From the NCBI GenBank assembly GCA_019633985.1, contig JAHQWE010000011.1, positions 1-64,000 of the forward strand: a stretch of 64,000 bases of DNA, read 5' to 3'. The translations under genes were made by a program, and so were the position numbers. Of this stretch, positions 26,613-36,423 are shown piece after piece. The stretch is from Acidiferrobacterales bacterium. GTDB taxonomy: Bacteria > Pseudomonadota > Gammaproteobacteria > Arenicellales > Poriferihabitantaceae. The notes below the pieces were generated by a model. That model searched no databases. It saw only the letters and a program-made list of their open reading frames with translations, and was not told the origin of the DNA. Numbering within the stretch: the first letter of the stretch is position 1; every line of letters starts with the position of its first letter.

Positions 26613-27482
26613 ATGAAGAATCTGCCTACTGATCTACTGCGCGCTTTTGTTACCGTGGTTCAGGAAAAAAGTTTTAGTCAGGCTGGCAAAAAGTTGGGAC
26701 GCTCTCAACCGGCCGTCAGTCTTCAAATCAATCGCCTGGAAGAACTCGCTGACGTACCGTTAATGGTGCGCAAGAGTCGATCGTTTTCTCTAACGGAAGA
26801 AGGCGAGGTGATGCTGGATTATGCCAAGAGGATACTTCGTCTTAACGATGAGGCCGTTCTGAGGCTAAAAAAGCCCGACGTCAGTGGCAAGGTGCGATTG
26901 GGTCTACCCCACGAATTTGCCAGTTCCTATCTGTCGGAATTTCTCGCAGGTTTTGCTCAGACATACCCCGGTGTAGAGCTCGAGGTGATAAGCGAGTTAT
27001 CCCAGGATTTATTAGGGCGACAACAACGCGGGGAGCTTGATCTGGTGATTGCCATACACCGTGACCCCTCGATGACAATTTCTGACGAAGGTTGGAGAGA
27101 GAAACTGGTTTGGGTCACTGGTGGAGATGACACCAGACAGTTAAAAGAACGGGTGCCGTTGATCGTTGCTCCTCATGGCTGCGTGTATCGATACCGTATG
27201 TTGCGTCTGCTTGATGCCCATTCCATTCCCTGGCAGATCGTCTACACGGGTACCAGCTACGGAGGAATTTGCGCGGCGGTTTCCGCAGGCTTGGGTGTGA
27301 CAGTTCTCGCTGGCAACACTGTGCCAGTTGATCTGGAATCTCAAGCTAGCACCAAGCGCCTGCCCGCTCTAGAGGATGCCTGTGTTGACCTGCATTATGA
27401 TCGATTGCAAACCGACCCGGCGGTTGTCAGGCTAGCGGAATACATTACCCGGGTTAGTCGCCAGGCTCCGTCTATAACTTAG
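26613..27482 (+). CDS. LysR-family transcriptional regulator
   Basis: This 289-residue LysR-type regulator has an N-terminal helix-turn-helix (about residues 5-64, with KSFSQAGKKLGRSQPAVSLQINRLEE) and a two-lobed effector-binding domain (about 90-285). It lies directly downstream of the sodium channel gene on the same strand and ends 18 bp from the convergent EamA transporter gene. The target genes and effector cannot be told from sequence. The cysteine-free first lobe gives no hint of redox sensing. Confidence 0.92.
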   Translation: MKNLPTDLLRAFVTVVQEKSFSQAGKKLGRSQPAVSLQINRLEELADVPLMVRKSRSFSLTEEGEVMLDYAKRILRLNDEAVLRLKKPDVSGKVRLGLPHEFASSYLSEFLAGFAQTYPGVELEVISELSQDLLGRQQRGELDLVIAIHRDPSMTISDEGWREKLVWVTGGDDTRQLKERVPLIVAPHGCVYRYRMLRLLDAHSIPWQIVYTGTSYGGICAAVSAGLGVTVLAGNTVPVDLESQASTKRLPALEDACVDLHYDRLQTDPAVVRLAEYITRVSRQAPSIT

Positions 27483-27500
27483 TAAGCCCTCATCACCCGA

Positions 27501-28400
27501 CTATGGTATTGGTAAAGACGAAGGTCGGCGAGGAGGTTGTATAAAATAAATTCCAGCGAGCACCAGCCCTAGAGCAGCCCAGGTGTTCCAGCCAATGATC
27601 TCGGAAAGCAGGAGCACGCCCCAAATGCTCCCGAGAATGGGAATCAGATAATTGATATGTGCGAACGTGACCGCTCCCAATCGGTGAATGATGCGAAAGT
27701 AGATCAAGGCCGCTATTGCGGTATGAAAAATGCCAAGAGAAAGCGTCGCAAAAATGGCAGTTTGATCGGGGTTGTACTCGAGCGGACTCTCGAATGCGAA
27801 TGCTAAAGGCAAGCAGGTAACAGCAGCAACCACCGTTGCTCCAGTCGCCATTTGAATGCCATCAAAGGAAGGCTGCTTTCGAACAAATATGGTGGTGACG
27901 GAATAGCAGAGCGCTCCTGAAAGCACCACTAATTGACCCCCGAGATGACTGCCAAGGCTGGAAAATGCGGAGAGACCTACCAGCGTCACCAGTCCGGCGA
28001 TACCGAGAGAAACACCAAACACTTTTCTGCGATTCATCGATTCTGACGGGATAAAGAAGTGGGCCATAACAAAGGTGGAGATTGGCATGATCCCCATGAG
28101 GATCGCCGCCAACGAGCTGTCGATATATACTTCGCCCAAACTGATTAAGCAAAATGGCAACGTGTTACCCAGGATGCCTACAACTAAATAAAGTTGGAGC
28201 GCATTTTTGTGAAGGGGTAATTTTCCTCCCGATAGCAGCATCAGGGCCATAAGTAACGCAGCTGCGATTAATAACCGCACTGCAGTAAGGGTGAAGGGGC
28301 CTAACGTCGGTAATGCAATCTTGATCAGTAGGAATGAGGTTGACCAGATTAGCGCGAGCAAAAACAGCAACGCGTAGTCTTGGGTTTTGTTTGAATGCAT
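27501..28400 (-). CDS. EamA/DMT-superfamily transporter
   Basis: This 299-residue protein has ten predicted membrane helices in two EamA repeats (about residues 10-140 and 150-290), with LLIKIALPTLGPFTLTAVRLL and the second-repeat AALIYFRIIHRLGAVTFAHINYL typical of the family. Members export amino acids, nucleotides or metabolites; the substrate here is unknown. Its ATG at 28400 forms one half of an ATGCAT sequence whose other half could start the divergent amidohydrolase gene, so the two genes' upstream regions overlap. Confidence 0.9.
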   Translation of the reverse strand: MHSNKTQDYALLFLLALIWSTSFLLIKIALPTLGPFTLTAVRLLIAAALLMALMLLSGGKLPLHKNALQLYLVVGILGNTLPFCLISLGEVYIDSSLAAILMGIMPISTFVMAHFFIPSESMNRRKVFGVSLGIAGLVTLVGLSAFSSLGSHLGGQLVVLSGALCYSVTTIFVRKQPSFDGIQMATGATVVAAVTCLPLAFAFESPLEYNPDQTAIFATLSLGIFHTAIAALIYFRIIHRLGAVTFAHINYLIPILGSIWGVLLLSEIIGWNTWAALGLVLAGIYFIQPPRRPSSLPIP

Positions 28401-29240
28401 GAAATAAACGAGAACACGATGGGTGTGGATTGTCAGGAAGGGTCAACAGAAGTGCTACCAGAGATCGATGAAATGCCCATTTACAATGTGCTCAACGCCG
28501 AAGGCAAGAGTCCGTTAATGATCGCTTGCGACCACGGTGGTAATGCGCTTCCGTCTCATCTGGATGGTCTCGTTTGCTCGCCCGAACAAATGGAGCTGCA
28601 TATTGCCTATGATATTGGAGCGCGGCAAGTGGCGAAGATATTGTCGAAGCGATTCGATGCGGCGACGCTGATTGCCAATTATTCGAGGTTACTTGTGGAT
28701 TTAAATCGCTATCCCAGTGACCCGAATCAGATGCCCACGGTAAGTGGCGGCCACCGAGTGCCGGGGAATGAGAGTATCGGGCAAGAGGAGATTGATCGGC
28801 GACTGGAAAAGTACTTTCATCCTTACCACGATCAGCACGCGAGAATGGTGGATCAGTTGAAGTCGGCGTTTCACAAACCCATCATACTGTCGATTCATAG
28901 CTTCACACCGGAGTTAAAAGAAATTCCCAGGCCATGGCATTTTGGGGTGCTTTGGGAGGAGGATGAACAACTGGCGATTGCGCTATTGGAAGGCTTTCGG
29001 AAACAAGCCGTGAAGGAAATTCCGCAATTGAGTATCGGCGATAATCAACCCTACAGCGCTTCTACTCCGAGGGGCTACGCGATCAATGAACACGCTGCAA
29101 AAAAAGATGTGGAGATGGCGTTGATCGAAATTCGTCAGGATTTACTGCTGGATAAAGCTGGACAGGAGTGGGCCGCTGGAATCATCTTTGATGTCGTGGA
29201 ACCGTTGCTAGATTATCGTCAGCTGGAACAATCTGCCTAG
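28395..29240 (+). CDS. N-formylglutamate amidohydrolase
   Basis: This protein of up to 281 residues has the FGase family signatures LMIACDHGGNALP, YDIGAR, YSRLLVDLNRYP, ILSIHSFTP and HFGVLW. It hydrolyses N-formylglutamate, the last step of one histidine-degradation route, or related N-formyl amino acids. No hut genes are in the window. The start is uncertain: ATG 28395 overlaps the divergent transporter start and leaves a non-conserved 25-residue head, whereas ATG at 28419 or 28473 would begin near the conserved domain. It is followed 4 bp later by a GST gene. Confidence 0.88.
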   Translation: MHEINENTMGVDCQEGSTEVLPEIDEMPIYNVLNAEGKSPLMIACDHGGNALPSHLDGLVCSPEQMELHIAYDIGARQVAKILSKRFDAATLIANYSRLLVDLNRYPSDPNQMPTVSGGHRVPGNESIGQEEIDRRLEKYFHPYHDQHARMVDQLKSAFHKPIILSIHSFTPELKEIPRPWHFGVLWEEDEQLAIALLEGFRKQAVKEIPQLSIGDNQPYSASTPRGYAINEHAAKKDVEMALIEIRQDLLLDKAGQEWAAGIIFDVVEPLLDYRQLEQSA

Positions 29241-29244
29241 GCAT

Positions 29245-29916
29245 ATGCAACTAATCATCGGTAACTATAACTATTCAACCTGGTCGATGCGACCGTGGTT
29301 GTTTGTCGATTTTCACAGCTTGCCGGTTGAAATTATTCAGATGCCGCTATTTTCCGACCAATTGGCATCCTGTTTGCAGCCCCGTTTCTCCAATGGCAAA
29401 GTGCCGCTACTGCTGGACGGCGATGTCGAAGTATGGGATTCCATCGCGATACTCGAATACCTCGGCGAGTGTTACCCTGATTCGGGAGCGTGGCCGGCTG
29501 ATCGAACGGCTCGTGCTGTTGCGAGGGCGGCTTGTGCCGAAATGCACTCGAGTTTTCATGCTCTTCGCAGCGAACTCCCGATGAACTGCAGACGGTATTT
29601 CCCTGATTACCGGTTAAGCGCAGAAGCGTTGGCGGATATCCATCGAGTGACTGCAATCTGGGCATATTGCAAAACACGCTTTGGTACAGGTGGTCCCTGG
29701 CTATTCGGCTCATTTTCCAACGTGGATGCGATGTTTGCGCCTGTTGTGATGCGGTTTCGGAGTGTTGACGTCAGCTTGAGCGATCTGGCAATGGAATACT
29801 GCCATACGGTCAATGCTTGCCCATCGGTAAAGAAGTGGGTGTCTCTTGCTCTGGGAGAACAAGAAGTCGTCCCGGTAGACGAAATCGATGCACCGTCAGA
29901 ATTGCTTTCGCGCTGA
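29245..29916 (+). CDS. Glutathione S-transferase family protein
   Basis: This 223-residue protein has an N-terminal thioredoxin-like domain (STWSMRPWLFVDF, KVPLLLDGDVEVWDSIAILEYLGE, with cis-Pro and the glutathione-contacting Asp-Ser) and an alpha-helical C-terminal domain from about residue 90. The Ser in NYSTWS is the probable thiol-activating residue. GSTs conjugate or isomerise diverse electrophiles, and the substrate is unknown. It starts 4 bp after the amidohydrolase stop, so the two share a transcript. Confidence 0.88.
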   Translation: MQLIIGNYNYSTWSMRPWLFVDFHSLPVEIIQMPLFSDQLASCLQPRFSNGKVPLLLDGDVEVWDSIAILEYLGECYPDSGAWPADRTARAVARAACAEMHSSFHALRSELPMNCRRYFPDYRLSAEALADIHRVTAIWAYCKTRFGTGGPWLFGSFSNVDAMFAPVVMRFRSVDVSLSDLAMEYCHTVNACPSVKKWVSLALGEQEVVPVDEIDAPSELLSR

Positions 29917-29975
29917 TCCCATCTGATCGTTCTCTGGGCTACAATCTGCCGCCAATTTGATTTCTACTAATTATT

Positions 29976-31049
29976 GTGACCGGTAATACTTTCGGACAAC
30001 GCTTCAGCATAACGACATTTGGCGAGAGCCATGGCTCTGGTTTGGGCGCCGTAATCGACGGCTGCCCTCCGGGGCTAGAACTCAGTGCCGCGGATATGCA
30101 GCACGATCTGGATCGACGCAAACCGGGACAATCTCGCTACACTACCCAGAGAAAAGAGCCGGATGAAGTCGAGATTCTCTCTGGCGTATTTGAGGGTGTC
30201 ACAACCGGTACACCAATTGGTTTGTTGATACGAAACACCAATCAAAAATCCAAAGACTACAGTACGATCAAGGATCGCTTCCGACCAGGTCATGCGGACT
30301 TTACCTACCAAAAAAAGTACGGTATCCGCGACTATCGGGGTGGCGGCCGATCGTCGGCACGAGAGACGGCATTACGGGTTGCGGCAGGTGCAGTTGCTAA
30401 AAAGTATCTGAATCAAACCTTCGGTACTCAAATCCGTGGATGCATCTATCAGATCGGCGATATCGCGGTCGCACAGAAAGACTGGTCTGTGGTGAATCAG
30501 AACCCATTCTTTGTGGCAGATCCTGATGCCATTGGATCTCTAGAGAACTTGATAAAAAGTATTAGAAAGCAGGGCGACTCTATCGGCGCAGGAGTGCTTG
30601 TGGAGGCACTGTCAGTACCAGTCGGCCTGGGAGAGCCTGTCTTTGACCGGCTGGATGCAGACATCGCCAAAGCGATGATGAGCATCAATGCAGCGAAAGG
30701 TGTCGAAATTGGCGCAGGTTTTAACTGTATCAAGCAGACGGGTTCGGCACATCGTGACACCATCACTGCCGAGGGGTTTATCGGGAATCAGGCCGGGGGC
30801 ATCCTTGGCGGTATTTCCAGTGGGCAGGATATTGTTGCCCGCGTGGCTTTTAAACCAACCTCCAGCATTCTTGTAACCGGTGAGACGGTCAACCTAGACG
30901 GCGATACGGTCGAAATTTCTACCCCGGGCAGGCATGATCCCTGTGTGGGCATCCGTGCTGTGCCAATTGCCGAGGCAATGCTTGCCCTGGTTTTGATGGA
31001 TCATGTGTTGCGTGATCGAGCGCAGAATGGTGATTCTTCTAAACGTTAG
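29976..31049 (+). CDS. aroC: Chorismate synthase
   Basis: This 357-residue protein has signature 1 [18 protein letters not shown], the FMN-binding [29 protein letters not shown] block and the late [18 protein letters not shown]. It makes chorismate from 5-enolpyruvylshikimate-3-phosphate using reduced FMN, the last shared step of aromatic amino acid synthesis. The start is GTG at 29976, giving the family's usual [11 protein letters not shown]-terminus. leuC follows 75 bp downstream on the same strand. The remaining aro genes are outside the window. Confidence 0.97.
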   Translation: MTGNTFGQRFSITTFGESHGSGLGAVIDGCPPGLELSAADMQHDLDRRKPGQSRYTTQRKEPDEVEILSGVFEGVTTGTPIGLLIRNTNQKSKDYSTIKDRFRPGHADFTYQKKYGIRDYRGGGRSSARETALRVAAGAVAKKYLNQTFGTQIRGCIYQIGDIAVAQKDWSVVNQNPFFVADPDAIGSLENLIKSIRKQGDSIGAGVLVEALSVPVGLGEPVFDRLDADIAKAMMSINAAKGVEIGAGFNCIKQTGSAHRDTITAEGFIGNQAGGILGGISSGQDIVARVAFKPTSSILVTGETVNLDGDTVEISTPGRHDPCVGIRAVPIAEAMLALVLMDHVLRDRAQNGDSSKR

Positions 31050-31124
31050 CAAATAGGGCGTTTTGGCCGCCTTGACTATGTGCAATGTGCTATTATCCGC
31101 CCCCGTTTTTTCCACCGTTGGGCT

Positions 31125-32525
31125 ATGGCACAGACTCTATACGACAAACTTTGGGAGCAACATGTCGTCCATACCGAGGACGACGGCACGTCACTGATCT
31201 ATATTGATCGGCATCTGGTTCACGAAGTCACTTCACCGCAAGCTTTCGAAGGATTGCACCTGGCCAAAAGAACCCCTTGGCGATCTGAGAGCATGCTCGC
31301 TGTACCAGATCACAATGTCCCAACGACCACTGACGGTGCGGGAATAGACGATCCAGTTTCCAGGCTTCAGGTCACAACACTGGAGCAGAATTGCCGACAT
31401 TTTGGTATTACCGAGTTCGGTATGTCTGATCCGAGACAGGGCATCGTGCACGTGATAGGCCCTGAGCAAGGTGCGACTCTGCCAGGAATGACGATCGTTT
31501 GCGGCGACTCCCATACTTCAACCCATGGCGCGTTTGCTGCGTTGGCATTCGGCATAGGGACTTCGGAAGTTGAACATGTGATGGCAACACAATGTCTGAT
31601 TCAGCGAAAGTCCAAAAATATGCGGGTTTGGGTTGATGGTGAGTTGCGTCAGGGCGTTACAGCGAAAGATGTTGTGCTCGCGATTATTGGCGAAATCGGA
31701 ACCGCTGGAGGAACTGGTTACGCGATCGAATTTGCGGGCCCTGTCATTTCCGGCCTCTCAATGGAGTCTCGAATGACGGTTTGTAACATGGCTATTGAGG
31801 CGGGAGCCCGTTCTGGAATGATTGCGGCAGATCAAACAACTTTCGATTATCTGGAGGGCCGACCTGGAGCCCCCAAGGGAACGCTCTGGGATCAAGCCGT
31901 TGACAACTGGCGAAATCTGGTTAGTGACGCTGGCGCGCAGTTTGATCACGAAATTACTATCGACGGCAATGCAATTTTGCCCCAGGTCACTTGGGGTACG
32001 TCACCAGAAATGGTGGGAAGTATCGATGGGAATGTGCCAAATCCAGATGAAATGGCTGATCCCGTTGCTCGAGACGGTACTGCTAGGGCGCTGGAGTACA
32101 TGGGTTTAGAGCCTGGAATTGAGATCCGAAAAATTCAGCCTGACCTCGTATTTATAGGATCCTGTACCAATAGCCGAATTGAGGACCTACGACAGGCAGC
32201 AGATGTTGTACGAGGTCGACAGGTTGCCGCCAATATCAAGCAGGCGCTGGTGGTTCCTGGCTCAGGTCTGGTTAAAAGACAGGCCGAGGAAGAGGGGCTG
32301 CACCAGGTGTTTATCGATGCCGGCTTTGAATGGCGCAATCCGGGATGTTCAATGTGCCTGGCGATGAATGCAGATCGACTGGAACCTGGTGAACGTTGCG
32401 CTTCTACCTCTAATCGAAACTTTGAAGGCCGGCAGGGGCAGGGTGGACGGACTCATCTTGTTTCTCCCGCAATGGCCGCTGCTGCTGCAATTGCAGGCCA
32501 TTTCACAACGCCGGAGGACCTGTAA
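31125..32525 (+). CDS. leuC: 3-isopropylmalate dehydratase large subunit
   Basis: This 466-residue aconitase-family subunit has HVVHTEDD near the N-terminus, [26 protein letters not shown], the first cluster Cys in [13 protein letters not shown], and the other two in GCSMCLAMN. It isomerises 2-isopropylmalate to 3-isopropylmalate with leuD in leucine synthesis and carries a 4Fe-4S cluster. The ATG at 31125 matches the usual [11 protein letters not shown] start, so 15 upstream codons of open frame are discarded. leuD begins at the base after its stop. leuB is not adjacent. Confidence 0.97.
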   Translation: MAQTLYDKLWEQHVVHTEDDGTSLIYIDRHLVHEVTSPQAFEGLHLAKRTPWRSESMLAVPDHNVPTTTDGAGIDDPVSRLQVTTLEQNCRHFGITEFGMSDPRQGIVHVIGPEQGATLPGMTIVCGDSHTSTHGAFAALAFGIGTSEVEHVMATQCLIQRKSKNMRVWVDGELRQGVTAKDVVLAIIGEIGTAGGTGYAIEFAGPVISGLSMESRMTVCNMAIEAGARSGMIAADQTTFDYLEGRPGAPKGTLWDQAVDNWRNLVSDAGAQFDHEITIDGNAILPQVTWGTSPEMVGSIDGNVPNPDEMADPVARDGTARALEYMGLEPGIEIRKIQPDLVFIGSCTNSRIEDLRQAADVVRGRQVAANIKQALVVPGSGLVKRQAEEEGLHQVFIDAGFEWRNPGCSMCLAMNADRLEPGERCASTSNRNFEGRQGQGGRTHLVSPAMAAAAAIAGHFTTPEDL

Positions 32526-33161
32526 ATGCAAGCTTTTACTCAGTTGGAAGGCATTGTCGCGCCAATGGATCGAGCCAATGTAGACACCGATGCGATCATA
32601 CCGAAACAATTTCTTAAATCGATTAAGCGATCGGGATTTGGGCCAAACTTGTTTGATGAATGGCGCTATTTGGATCATGGAGAACCGGGCCAGGACAATA
32701 GCAAACGACCTTTAAATGAAGAGTTTGTGCTGAATCAGCCGCGTTACCAGGGTGCAACCATTTTGCTGGCACGGGAGAACTTTGGATGTGGTTCATCCAG
32801 GGAACATGCTCCCTGGGCGCTGCTTGATTATGGCTTTCGCTGCGTCATCGCCCCGAGTTTTGCGGATATCTTTTTTAATAACTGTTTCAAAAATGCTATA
32901 TTACCTGTTGTTTTAAATGACAAAATAGTAGATGATCTGTTCTCTCGGGTAGCGTCGGTCGATGGATACACTATTTCGGTTGATCTTCCAGAGCAAAAGA
33001 TCATCACACCTGAAGGTGATCAAATAGATTTTGAAGTGGAAACTTTTCGTAAGCACTGTCTAATCAATGGCCTGGACGACATAGGTCTGACGTTGGAAAA
33101 GTCCGATGCGATCAAGAACTATGAACTTCGAAGGAAAACTGAAGCACCGTGGCTGTTTTAG
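32526..33161 (+). CDS. leuD: 3-isopropylmalate dehydratase small subunit
   Basis: This 211-residue small subunit begins with [33 protein letters not shown] and has [15 protein letters not shown], the conserved substrate-binding loop. It swivels onto LeuC to complete the active site. Its ATG abuts the leuC stop, so translation is coupled. In Pseudomonas-like genomes leuB and asd normally follow before fimV. Here fimV comes next after about 100 bp that contain a large inverted repeat. Confidence 0.97.
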   Translation: MQAFTQLEGIVAPMDRANVDTDAIIPKQFLKSIKRSGFGPNLFDEWRYLDHGEPGQDNSKRPLNEEFVLNQPRYQGATILLARENFGCGSSREHAPWALLDYGFRCVIAPSFADIFFNNCFKNAILPVVLNDKIVDDLFSRVASVDGYTISVDLPEQKIITPEGDQIDFEVETFRKHCLINGLDDIGLTLEKSDAIKNYELRRKTEAPWLF

Positions 33162-33175
33162 TGGTGCAAACCAAA

Positions 33176-33238
33176 CCGATAAGGTAATGCTGAGGGGAAA
33201 CAAGGGGAACCCTACTATTGGGCTTTTTACCTTGTCGG
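33176..33238 (+). repeat. Large stem-loop between leuD and fimV
   Basis: CCGATAAGGTAA (33176-33187) pairs with TTACCTTGTCGG (33227-33238): 12 base pairs, one of them G-U, closing a 39-nt loop. There is no long T-run directly after it, so it is not a textbook terminator. It may be a processing site, an attenuator or an operator pair before fimV. Confidence 0.5.
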
Positions 33239-33265
33239 TACAGATAACAAAACCATAGAATCAAC

Positions 33266-36200
33266 ATGCGTAAATTGACTCCATTGGTTGCGGCATCAAG
33301 CTTCGCAACATTGTTAGCAACAATTCCACAGTCTGGTTATGCGCTGGGCTTGGGGAAGCTGAGTGTCGAGTCTGACCTCGGAGAACCACTTCAACTCGTT
33401 ATCCAGCTGGATTCTGTTTCTGCTTCTGAAGCGGAAACGCTCGACGTGACTTTGGGAAGTCGATCAGATTTCACCCGTGCAAACGTGGAATATCCAGTGT
33501 TAGGGGATCAACTGGTTTTTGAGCTTGTCGAGGGAGATGACGGGCGGTATCAGGTCATCATTACGACCTCTGATCCAGTGCAAGAGGCCTATTTGCACTT
33601 CCTGGTTACGGCAAACTGGTCTGGTGGTAAAGCGGTTCGCGAATACACAGCGTTACTGGATCCGCCTTTATATACTGGCAACACGGGTGCTGTGGTAAAT
33701 CTTGCAGGAGATACTGCAGTGGCAGATGCTGACGAAGCGCCTGCTGCAGATGAAGGGGAAAGCCAAACGCTTGCGGAGATCAATGCAAGCACTACAGACA
33801 CTGTTGTGACCAGCAGTACCCCAGCCGCTCGAAACGCATCTGCCGGTGAAACTATCACCGTGTCGCGGGGAGATACTCTTTCGCAGATCGTCAACGATAT
33901 GAGCAAACCTGGTGATGTGGATTATTTCCAGGCTCTGGAAGCAGTCTATCGCAAGAATCCAGGTGCGTTTATTGATTCCAACATGAACCTGCTGCGATCT
34001 GGCGCAACGCTCGAGGTGCCGAGCTTTGAAGAAATGCGGGCAGTATCTCGAAGCGAATCTGTTGCATCATTCAGTGAACAACTGGCGCGTTTTAACGAAT
34101 ACCGAGGTGTTGTTGCACAGCAGCAGGAAGAAGAGTCGAGCGACACCCTCAATGAATTAATCGAAGAAGCCGAGACCGAGGCTGTTGAAGAAGAAGTAGC
34201 GGCTTTGACCACCGAAGAACCCGCTGTTGAAGTGGCAACGGAAGAGACCGCTCCGGAAATAGATGAGTCGGATCTCCAAGCAGCTGTGGAAGAAGCTGTT
34301 GAGACGGAAGCGACCCTAACAGTTGGGCAAGATGTAGAACCGGATGCGGTGGTAGAGGCCGATGACAATGCGGCGCAGATCGAAGCGCTTAAACTGCAGC
34401 TCGCTCAGCTTGAGGAGAGCGTGCTTTCTGATAGCGCTGAAAGTGAGAATACTACTGGTCAACTGGAAGAGTTGCAGTCAGCGACAGATCGAATTTCAAC
34501 ACTGATTGAGGTCGAAGATACCAATCTGGCCAATCTACAGAATAACTTGACTGGGGAAGAAGTGGCGCAAGATTTGGCCGATCCCGAGTCTGGAGAAGTT
34601 GTTGCCGAGTCAATTGAAGAGAGTTTGAGTGAGCAAGACGAGTCTGCAGTCGCTGCCGCCGAAGAGGCCCTGGCCGCTATTGATCAGAGTGTGATTGAGT
34701 CTTCTCAGGAGGCAGCGGACGCGGCGATCGAATCAGTAGAAGACGCCGTCGAAGAGGCCGTTAGTCAAACCGCCAACATTGCCTCAACGGAAGATGATGT
34801 GACCGGTACAGAATCTGAGGCTAGCGTAGAGGAACAGGTTGCTATTGAAGCTGAGGAAAATGTTGGAGAGGATGACTCCAATCAGGAAGTGGCTGCGGTT
34901 GCTGCCGTTCCCGCTAGTGACACCGACTCTACCGGAACAGACGGAGATGGAGCTGAAACTACCGAGGCAGGCGTTGACGATAGTGGTAACGCCATCGAAT
35001 CTGCGGTTCGCAAAGTTTCCGAATCCAGTCTACTTGATTCAGTAAAGAGCATGTTCTCTGCGCTGCCCGAATACGGACTAAAAATTGCGGCAGGTTTGCT
35101 CGCGCTTCTGCTCGGTTTGTTCGTCTGGCAGCGACAAAAGACGCGCCGAGAATATGATGCCAGTATGCTGGACATCGAAACGGAAGAAGTTTCACTGAAT
35201 TCTGAAGCCTCTATCCAACGTATGAGTGACGCCTCCGGTATTGATCTCGCAAGTGCGAATGACAGTGCCCTTGAGCTGACGATCGGTGGTGGTATGTCGT
35301 ATCTGAGTGAACAAGGAATCACCGGAGTCAATGAAGAAGAAAACGAAGTTATTAAAGCAGGTGCGGTAGACCCACTTGCGGAAGCTGATGTCTACCTGGC
35401 TTACGATCGAGATGAGCAGGCGATCCAGGTGCTAAAAGAAGCATACGTTGATGCACCGGAGCGCGGTGAACTCGCCGAAAAGCTGCTGGAGATTTACCAT
35501 AAACAGGATGACAGAAGAGCTTTCGATGAGCTCGCAGCGGAACTCCATCAACAGAGCGATTCCACCCAGAACTTTAACTGGGAACGCGTTGTGTCGATGG
35601 GGCGCGAAGTGAGCCCGGATAATCCTCTCTACACTGGAGATACGCCCCCCCAGGCCGCAGCACCGACAACATCTTCTGACTCAGAATTAGATCTCGACGA
35701 TGATCTGATGATGGAGACGGAAAAACCCGCTACACCAGCCGTTGGCGCAGGTATGGCAAGTACCAATGATCTGGATATGTTGAGCCTTGGCGCAGACACC
35801 TCTGCTACCGCGGTCAACGCCCTAGAGATTGATGATCTGGATATCGACCTCACTCCGCCCAAGTCAGATGGTGCAGACCCGGCCGATGCCCCAACGCTGA
35901 GTCAGATAATCAACGAGAATGTTGAAGGTAAGCTATCCATGGATGACGATTCAGATGAGAAGGAGGTGACTCTTGATACCGGTTCTTCACTGGATTTGAA
36001 TCTGGGCAGTGACGACGATTTGCAGTTCAATCGCATCGAAGAAGAGTCGAAAAAAGCAGTGGAAGAACCTGCAGAGGCAGATTCTGAACTCGTTATCAGC
36101 GGGTTGGATCAACAATCAGTAATGACTCAGGAGACTGATTCGTCAATGAGTCAACTTGAACCCTATCATGAATCAGAGACCGCCCTTGAACTGGCAAAGG

Positions 36201-36319
36201 CCTATATGGAGTTGGGCGAGCAGGAAATAGCGAAAGGGTTTATTGAAGAAGTGTTGAACGAAGGCAGTGAGAAACAGAAAGGAAAAGCCCGCTCCCTGAT
36301 TAAGGAGCTCACGAGTTAA
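33266..36319 (+). CDS. fimV: FimV-type polar hub / peptidoglycan-binding protein
   Basis: This 1017-residue protein begins with a signal peptide ending at SGYALGLG. Next is the FimV N-terminal domain (about 25-135), with GKLSVESDLGEPL near its start, then a LysM domain (about 196-255, ITVSRGDTLSQIV). A very acidic Glu/Ala-rich stretch (about 285-590) leads to one membrane helix (about 600-622, AAGLLALLLGLFVW) and a cytoplasmic part with the conserved C-terminal TPR-like FimV domain (about 960-1017, ALELAKAYMELGEQEIAKGFI). FimV organises the cell pole, type IV pili and cAMP signalling in Pseudomonas. The gene follows leuD and ends at a strong terminator. The acidic region is repetitive and low-complexity. 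Confidence 0.95.
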   Translation: MRKLTPLVAASSFATLLATIPQSGYALGLGKLSVESDLGEPLQLVIQLDSVSASEAETLDVTLGSRSDFTRANVEYPVLGDQLVFELVEGDDGRYQVIITTSDPVQEAYLHFLVTANWSGGKAVREYTALLDPPLYTGNTGAVVNLAGDTAVADADEAPAADEGESQTLAEINASTTDTVVTSSTPAARNASAGETITVSRGDTLSQIVNDMSKPGDVDYFQALEAVYRKNPGAFIDSNMNLLRSGATLEVPSFEEMRAVSRSESVASFSEQLARFNEYRGVVAQQQEEESSDTLNELIEEAETEAVEEEVAALTTEEPAVEVATEETAPEIDESDLQAAVEEAVETEATLTVGQDVEPDAVVEADDNAAQIEALKLQLAQLEESVLSDSAESENTTGQLEELQSATDRISTLIEVEDTNLANLQNNLTGEEVAQDLADPESGEVVAESIEESLSEQDESAVAAAEEALAAIDQSVIESSQEAADAAIESVEDAVEEAVSQTANIASTEDDVTGTESEASVEEQVAIEAEENVGEDDSNQEVAAVAAVPASDTDSTGTDGDGAETTEAGVDDSGNAIESAVRKVSESSLLDSVKSMFSALPEYGLKIAAGLLALLLGLFVWQRQKTRREYDASMLDIETEEVSLNSEASIQRMSDASGIDLASANDSALELTIGGGMSYLSEQGITGVNEEENEVIKAGAVDPLAEADVYLAYDRDEQAIQVLKEAYVDAPERGELAEKLLEIYHKQDDRRAFDELAAELHQQSDSTQNFNWERVVSMGREVSPDNPLYTGDTPPQAAAPTTSSDSELDLDDDLMMETEKPATPAVGAGMASTNDLDMLSLGADTSATAVNALEIDDLDIDLTPPKSDGADPADAPTLSQIINENVEGKLSMDDDSDEKEVTLDTGSSLDLNLGSDDDLQFNRIEEESKKAVEEPAEADSELVISGLDQQSVMTQETDSSMSQLEPYHESETALELAKAYMELGEQEIAKGFIEEVLNEGSEKQKGKARSLIKELTS

Positions 36320-36346
36320 TGGATTGAGCTCGGAAAGTGATCTAAA

Positions 36347-36377
36347 TTAAAAAAGCGGGCTAAGCCCGCTTTTTTTT
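36347..36377 (+). terminator. Rho-independent terminator after fimV
   Basis: An A-rich run followed by GCGGGC, a TA loop-closing pair, GCCCGC and TTTTTTTT forms a symmetric GC hairpin with A-tract and T-tract on either side. It lies about 30 bp after the fimV stop and, being symmetric, can also serve the convergent small gene at 36424. Confidence 0.95.
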
Positions 36378-36423
36378 GCTGTCTACATGTTTAACAGTAT
36401 TAAACTTTCTGAACTGGTAATAG

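Noticed and set aside
31072-31096. TTGACT and TATTAT as a leuC promoter
   Set aside because: The spacer is only 13 bp, too short for a normal sigma-70 promoter.
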